Assembly: GCF_000508165.1 (NCBI RefSeq)
Contig: NZ_AYOZ01000005.1
Location: 50,533 to 114,532 of the forward strand
DNA from: Marinomonas profundimaris
GTDB lineage: Bacteria > Pseudomonadota > Gammaproteobacteria > Pseudomonadales > Marinomonadaceae
Direction: 5' to 3'
Length of the DNA: 64,000 nt
Below are positions 59,870-64,000 of this stretch, in pieces; position 1 is the first letter of the stretch, and each line of letters opens with the position of its first letter. Under the pieces are notes generated by a model. The model saw only the letters and a program-made list of their open reading frames with translations, was not told the origin of the DNA and ran no database searches. The translations under genes and the position numbers were made by a program.

Positions 59870-60313
59870 ATGTTTGAGTTAAATCCAGTGTTGGCGCGTG
59901 ATTCTATTCTTGTTGGCCACTTTGCTTTGTGCCAGCTCCGTATTATAAATGATGCGCAGTTTCCTTGGTTTGTGCTTGTACCTCAGCGTAAAAATATCAC
60001 TGAGATCTATCAACTGGTTGAAACGGATCGTCAAAAGCTGCTTGCAGAAAGCTGTCTGTTGGCTGAGGCGCTGCATGATGCCTTTTCTGCCACAAAGCTA
60101 AATATTGCCGCTCTTGGCAATCAGGTGCCGCAATTGCATGTTCATCACATTGTTCGTTATAAAACTGATCCGTGTTGGCCAGCCCCTATTTGGGGGAAGT
60201 TAGAGGCAATTCCATACGAAAAGGAAAACTTGGCTGAAATTTTGCAAAAGATTCAATCATTACTAAGCGATGATTTAACTTTACCCGATGATGGGGCTGA
60301 ACTTTACTATTGA
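59870..60313 (+). CDS. HIT family protein
   Basis: 147 residues. The histidine-triad region reads QVPQLHVHHIVRYK near residue 85, followed by DPCWPAPIWGK. The canonical H-x-H-x-H is changed at the third position to Ile, a form common in this proteobacterial subgroup as I remember it. HIT proteins hydrolyse nucleotide derivatives. The substrate is not known. The start has AGGAAGATG upstream and the gene precedes the DUF2786 gene by 61 bases. Confidence 0.85.
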   Translation: MFELNPVLARDSILVGHFALCQLRIINDAQFPWFVLVPQRKNITEIYQLVETDRQKLLAESCLLAEALHDAFSATKLNIAALGNQVPQLHVHHIVRYKTDPCWPAPIWGKLEAIPYEKENLAEILQKIQSLLSDDLTLPDDGAELYY

Positions 60314-60374
60314 AAAAAGCCTCTAAATTCGTATTCTATATTGAGTGAAATTTAGCCAACTGGAAGCATGTTTT

Positions 60375-62042
60375 ATGAGCATACGCAAAAGGAAGAAGGT
60401 CATACAAAAGGTTGTTAAGTTGCTGAACCTTGCAACCTCTAATAACCCTAGTGAATCGACGATGGCGTTACGCCATGCTGAGTCCTTAATTAGGCAGTAT
60501 GAAATTGCTCAAAAAGAGCTGCCTATTTTGCAATTGTGTGATCGATCTATGCTTTATCGTGTTAGTTGGGGGGTTGTTCCGAGGTATCACAAAGAATCAT
60601 CGGTCAAGTCGCCTTCAGAAGGTTCTGTCTATCAGCGACGCTTTAGTGAAAAAAATAACGACCCAAATCGAGCGTACGAATCTGCTCGTACTATTCTTGA
60701 TGACATGGGCTTGAGTGATGAAAGTGACTCTTTGGAAAGTGTCGGAGGTGTTGAGATGGCCGACAGTTTTTCAGAAGAAGATATTGTTCAAGTGAATGTT
60801 CAGGGTGAATTTGAGGGTCAGGATGCGAGCGTCGTTTATGATGAGGTTAATGAGCAAGAAATGACGGGAGAAACGGGGTTGGATGAGTCAGGTTCGGTAG
60901 ATGCGATGGCGATGGGTGGGAAGGGTTCGTCAGCTTCGGCTTATGCGCCTTCTAGTGATAATGTGATTAATGCGACTAGAGCCTTTCGCCCTGGGAATCA
61001 TGAATTCACTGAAACTTTAAAAACACAGTACGCAACCAGTGATCCAAATGTACCTTTTGCTGAGGATGATTATTGGTCCAGTGTGTATGAAAAGTTAGCT
61101 GATTTTGATGAGACGAAGCTCCAGACTGAAATCGATACCTTGGATAAGCAGCTTTCTTTGGCTCAAGAAAATTTACACGTTAAAAAGCAAAAGCGCTATG
61201 AGCATGAGCAAGGTGAGATTTTAGAGCGAGCTGAGCGCGCTAGAATTGAGCAAAGCTTTGAAGAGGCGATAGAGCGTGCGTTTCAGGCTAGAGCTAAATC
61301 TTATGAGTCTTGGGAAGAGAGTTGCACTAAAATTCGAATTTCTCGATTGAGGGATGAGCAAGAGGCGGTTCAGGGTTTTGATGCAATAAGCAATGACCTG
61401 GTTAAAAAGCAGGAGTCTTACAAGCAGCATTTACAGCGAAAAGAAGATTATCGAGCGGCTAAAATTATGCACGAACTGCGTCGTCACTTGGTATTGGCGG
61501 TGTCTGTTGGTGAAGGTGCAATGTCGTCTTATGAAAAAGTCATCGACATAATGGGAGAGAACGGTCTCTCACTCAAAGATCTTGAGTTTTCCGATATCAA
61601 GAATAAGAGTCTCTTTATTCGACTTCTCGAGCGTGAGTCTGCTCAAATTTCAGATGTGAATGAAAGAGAGAAGCATACAGAGGAGATGCTGGATAAATTC
61701 CTGACGTCAAGCCTGACTAAAAAAACGTCCCGAGCATCAGAGAATCCTATACAGCATATCCAGCGCTTACTTGTTGCTGCAAGTGAGGGTGGTCAGTTTG
61801 AGACTCAAAAGAATCTTGAGCAAGTTATTTACTTGATGGATGCCAATGAAATCAGTGTTAGGGATATTGGATATGGTTTCATAAAAAAATATTCTGTTTT
61901 TATTCGCCTTATTAACTGGGAGGCAGAACGCATAGTTTCGTTGTCTGAGAGGGAGCGATTTACTGCTCAAATTTTGGAGGAGTATATCCAGCATTCGGTG
62001 CAGAAGCCAAAAGCAGAAAAAGAACAAAAAGTCAGTCGATAG
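60375..62042 (+). CDS. DUF2786-type repeat protein of unknown function
   Basis: 555 residues from ATG 60375 with GGAAG eight bases upstream; an in-frame GTG 10 codons earlier lacks this. Residues 5-47 match the DUF2786 pattern (VIQKVVKLLNLATSNNPSE..MALRHAESLIRQYEI). Residues 100-200 are acidic and low in complexity. Residues 240-360 form a Lys/Glu-rich coiled coil. Residues 363-450 and 457-545 are two related copies of a helical unit, each with a motif like SLFIRLLERES/SVFIRLINWEA. No signal or membrane segment is seen. I cannot assign a function. Confidence 0.8.
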   Translation: MSIRKRKKVIQKVVKLLNLATSNNPSESTMALRHAESLIRQYEIAQKELPILQLCDRSMLYRVSWGVVPRYHKESSVKSPSEGSVYQRRFSEKNNDPNRAYESARTILDDMGLSDESDSLESVGGVEMADSFSEEDIVQVNVQGEFEGQDASVVYDEVNEQEMTGETGLDESGSVDAMAMGGKGSSASAYAPSSDNVINATRAFRPGNHEFTETLKTQYATSDPNVPFAEDDYWSSVYEKLADFDETKLQTEIDTLDKQLSLAQENLHVKKQKRYEHEQGEILERAERARIEQSFEEAIERAFQARAKSYESWEESCTKIRISRLRDEQEAVQGFDAISNDLVKKQESYKQHLQRKEDYRAAKIMHELRRHLVLAVSVGEGAMSSYEKVIDIMGENGLSLKDLEFSDIKNKSLFIRLLERESAQISDVNEREKHTEEMLDKFLTSSLTKKTSRASENPIQHIQRLLVAASEGGQFETQKNLEQVIYLMDANEISVRDIGYGFIKKYSVFIRLINWEAERIVSLSERERFTAQILEEYIQHSVQKPKAEKEQKVSR

Positions 62043-62075
62043 TTTTTTTGATATCTGAAAACCCCCTTTCCTGAT

Positions 62076-62114
62076 GATATACCCCTTATTCATTTGCTTG
62101 ATAAGGGGTATATC
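62076..62114. other. 14-bp perfect hairpin between the DUF2786 gene and fumarase
   Basis: GATATACCCCTTAT pairs exactly with ATAAGGGGTATATC across an 11-base loop. No T run follows, so a role as a simple terminator is uncertain. Confidence 0.6.
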
Positions 62115-62206
62115 TATGTTAAAAACACCTTAATGCTTTCTTTGCGTGCCTGCATCTTTTACCATTTCAGCCTTGATTCAATTGTAATTCTCAGCAGGAG
62201 AGAAGC

Positions 62207-63724
62207 ATGAGCATTATTAAAGAAGATGATCTGATTGATAGCGTGGCAGACGCATTGCAGTTTATCTCTTATTACCACCCTCTGGATTTCGTTAACGCTG
62301 TTCATGAAGCGTACGAAAGAGAAGAAAGTCAGGCGGCAAAAGATGCTATGGCGCAAATTCTTATTAATTCAAGAATGTGTGCGGAAGGTAAGCGCCCCAT
62401 TTGTCAGGATACTGGTATCGTTACCGTATTTGTCAAAATTGGTATGAATGTACAGTGGGAAGGTTCTAAAAGTGTTGCGGATATGATTAATGAGGGGGTT
62501 CGCCGTGCTTATTTGAATCCTGATAACGTCTTGCGTGCTTCAATTTTGGCTGATCCTGCAGGCGCTCGTAAAAACACTAAAGACAACACGCCGGCTGTCA
62601 TTCATATGGAAGTTGTTCCAGGTGATACGGTTGAGGTTCATGTTGCTGCCAAAGGCGGTGGTTCAGAGAATAAATCAAAGCTTGCGATGTTGAATCCTTC
62701 TGATGATATAGTTGAGTGGGTTAAGAAAACCGTTCCTACTATGGGGGCGGGCTGGTGTCCTCCAGGTATGTTGGGAATCGGTATTGGTGGTACAGCTGAA
62801 AAAGCCATGGTTATGGCAAAAGAATCCTTGATGGATCCGATTGATATCCATGAACTAAAAGCGAGAGGTCCGAAGAGCCGAGTTGAAGAGTTGCGTTTGG
62901 CTATTTTTGATGCGGTTAATAATTTAGGTATTGGTGCTCAAGGTTTAGGTGGTTTAACGACGGTTCTTGATGTGAAAATCATGGATTATCCAACGCATGC
63001 TGCTTCTTTGCCTGTTGCGATGATTCCTAACTGTGCGGCAACGCGTCATGCGCATTTTGTTTTGGATGGCTCAGGCCCTGCTGATTTGGTTCCCCCATCA
63101 TTGGATGATTGGCCGGAGATCACTTGGGAGGTTGGTGAAAATGTTCGTCGTGTTGATCTAAATAGTATTACGCCAGAGCAAGTGAAAGAATGGCAGCCAG
63201 GTGAGACGGTTTTACTAAGCGGTAAAATGCTCACTGGGCGTGATGCTGCGCATAAGAAAATGGTTGAAATGATTGCCAATGGTGAAGAATTGCCGGTTGA
63301 TCTTAAGGGTCGTTTTATCTATTACGTTGGTCCAGTTGATCCAGTAAGAGATGAGGCGGTTGGTCCTGCAGGGCCAACTACAGCGACTCGAATGGATAAA
63401 TTCACAAGAACCATTCTAGATAAAACGGGTTTGCTCGGTATGATTGGTAAATCTGAGCGCGGCCCAGTTGCGATCGAAGCGATTAAAGAGTTTGGTGCTG
63501 TTTACCTGATGGCTGTAGGTGGTGCGGCCTACCTTGTGTCGAAAGCAATTAAGAAAGCTGATGTCATTGCGTTCCCTGAATTAGGAATGGAGGCTATTTA
63601 TGAGTTTGATGTTGTTGATATGCCGGTGACGGTTGCGGTTGATTCTGCAGGAACGTCTGTCCATATCACTGGCCCGGCTGAATGGAAGGCCCGTATTGAA
63701 GCGCAAGCTTTAGAGATTAAATAA
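62207..63724 (+). CDS. Class I fumarate hydratase (4Fe-4S)
   Basis: 505 residues. The N-terminal part has CAEGKRPICQDTGIVTVF near residue 58 with one cluster Cys and the class I signature, then the IGIGGTAEKAMVMAKESL block, and cluster Cys near IPNCAATRH. The C-terminal beta subunit follows in the same chain (VLLSGKMLTGRDAAHKK, KSERGPVAIEAIKEFGAVYL). It interconverts fumarate and malate in the TCA cycle and is sensitive to oxygen. The start follows AGGAGAGAAGC. A strong terminator ends it. Confidence 0.96.
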   Translation: MSIIKEDDLIDSVADALQFISYYHPLDFVNAVHEAYEREESQAAKDAMAQILINSRMCAEGKRPICQDTGIVTVFVKIGMNVQWEGSKSVADMINEGVRRAYLNPDNVLRASILADPAGARKNTKDNTPAVIHMEVVPGDTVEVHVAAKGGGSENKSKLAMLNPSDDIVEWVKKTVPTMGAGWCPPGMLGIGIGGTAEKAMVMAKESLMDPIDIHELKARGPKSRVEELRLAIFDAVNNLGIGAQGLGGLTTVLDVKIMDYPTHAASLPVAMIPNCAATRHAHFVLDGSGPADLVPPSLDDWPEITWEVGENVRRVDLNSITPEQVKEWQPGETVLLSGKMLTGRDAAHKKMVEMIANGEELPVDLKGRFIYYVGPVDPVRDEAVGPAGPTTATRMDKFTRTILDKTGLLGMIGKSERGPVAIEAIKEFGAVYLMAVGGAAYLVSKAIKKADVIAFPELGMEAIYEFDVVDMPVTVAVDSAGTSVHITGPAEWKARIEAQALEIK

Positions 63725-63756
63725 ATTCTCTGGTTATGAGTGACATGTATTAATTT

Positions 63757-63789
63757 AAAGGGCCACAATTTTTATTGTGGCCCTTTTTT
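63757..63789 (+). terminator. Terminator of fumarase
   Basis: GGGCCACAAT (63760-63769), TTTT loop, ATTGTGGCCC (63774-63783), then six T. It separates fumarase from the rRNA promoter. Confidence 0.93.
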
Positions 63790-63809
63790 GTATTTTTCAT
63801 ATAGAGGTG

Positions 63810-63837
63810 TTGCATCATTAAATTTAATCTGTATTAT
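63810..63837 (+). promoter_or_regulatory. rRNA operon promoter (P1-like)
   Basis: TTGCAT (63810-63815), 16 bases, TATTAT (63832-63837), followed by ACGCAGCTCG, a GC-rich discriminator. A short spacer and GC discriminator are typical of stringently controlled rrn promoters. Confidence 0.6.
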
Positions 63838-64000
63838 ACGCAGCTCGTTCAGGCAAATTGCTTAAACGCGCTCTTTAAGAATTTAAACAGATAATTTGTG
63901 TGGGCGCTCGCTAGAGGCTTCAGAAGATCATCGCAGACCGGTTTTGCCGAGATGTGGTTGATCAAAAAAAATGAAGTCTTACGAGAGTCTACACGGCAAT
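63838..64000 (+). other. rRNA operon leader with boxA; 16S gene begins beyond the window
   Basis: GCTCTTTAAGA at 63870-63880 matches boxA (E. coli GCTCTTTAACA), and ATTTAAACAG..AATTTGTGTGGGC after it is the typical rrn leader downstream of boxA. The 16S 5' end sequence is not reached within the window. This leader loads the Nus factor antitermination complex. Confidence 0.85.

Overview
The window is a chromosomal stretch from a gammaproteobacterium. The gene order around zapG/zapE/rplM/rpsI/sspA/sspB, the lpoA-yraN-diaA set, the cysI plus DUF934 pair and the protein sequences point to the Oceanospirillales, most likely Marinomonas or a close relative. That is an inference from remembered proteins and synteny, not a database search. 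Coding density is high, and I see no prophage, integron, CRISPR array or intact insertion sequence.

Layout. 1-4 kb: cell-division genes zapG (cut by the edge) and zapE, ribosomal proteins L13/S9, and stringent starvation genes sspA/sspB. 4-7.7 kb: diaA, yraN and lpoA on the minus strand, divergent from rsmI. 7.7-13.7 kb: a TPP riboswitch and the thiamine operon thiC, a ThiD-like/ThiE fusion, thiS, thiG, thiH. 13.7-22.7 kb: aroA, an aldo/keto reductase, a YchJ-like protein, sbcB, an AI-2E-family permease, a DeaD-type helicase and pyrC. 22.8-36 kb: tRNA-Leu(UAG), a DUF599 membrane protein with an O-methyltransferase, htpG behind a heat-shock promoter, a secreted ATP-dependent DNA ligase, a hydrolase, an ArsR-family regulator, xthA, gor, a PL2 pectate lyase, pepD and a ferredoxin-like protein. 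36-43 kb: sbcD-sbcC and minC-minD-minE. 43-50 kb: a di-heme peroxidase lipoprotein, a Tas-like reductase, a second-type elongation factor G, a CPA2 antiporter and an SH3-domain membrane protein. 50-56 kb: sulfur and Fe-S genes (cysI, DUF934, nfuA, a TauE-type exporter, cysB) with a DAHP synthase. 56-64 kb: wrbA-like, arsC-like, proS, an SMP-30 lactonase, a HIT protein, an unusual DUF2786-repeat protein and class I fumarase. The last 200 bases are the promoter and boxA leader of an rRNA operon whose 16S gene starts beyond the window.

Most genes are housekeeping. The observations most worth a second look are: a 50-bp element made of two IS3-like ends inserted with a 3-bp duplication into the shared cysB/wrbA terminator; a DUF2786 protein carrying what look like three copies of one helical unit; a ThiD-like domain without its catalytic motifs fused to ThiE; a ferredoxin fused to a reductase-like domain without cofactor motifs; and a pectate lyase with no pathway genes around it.
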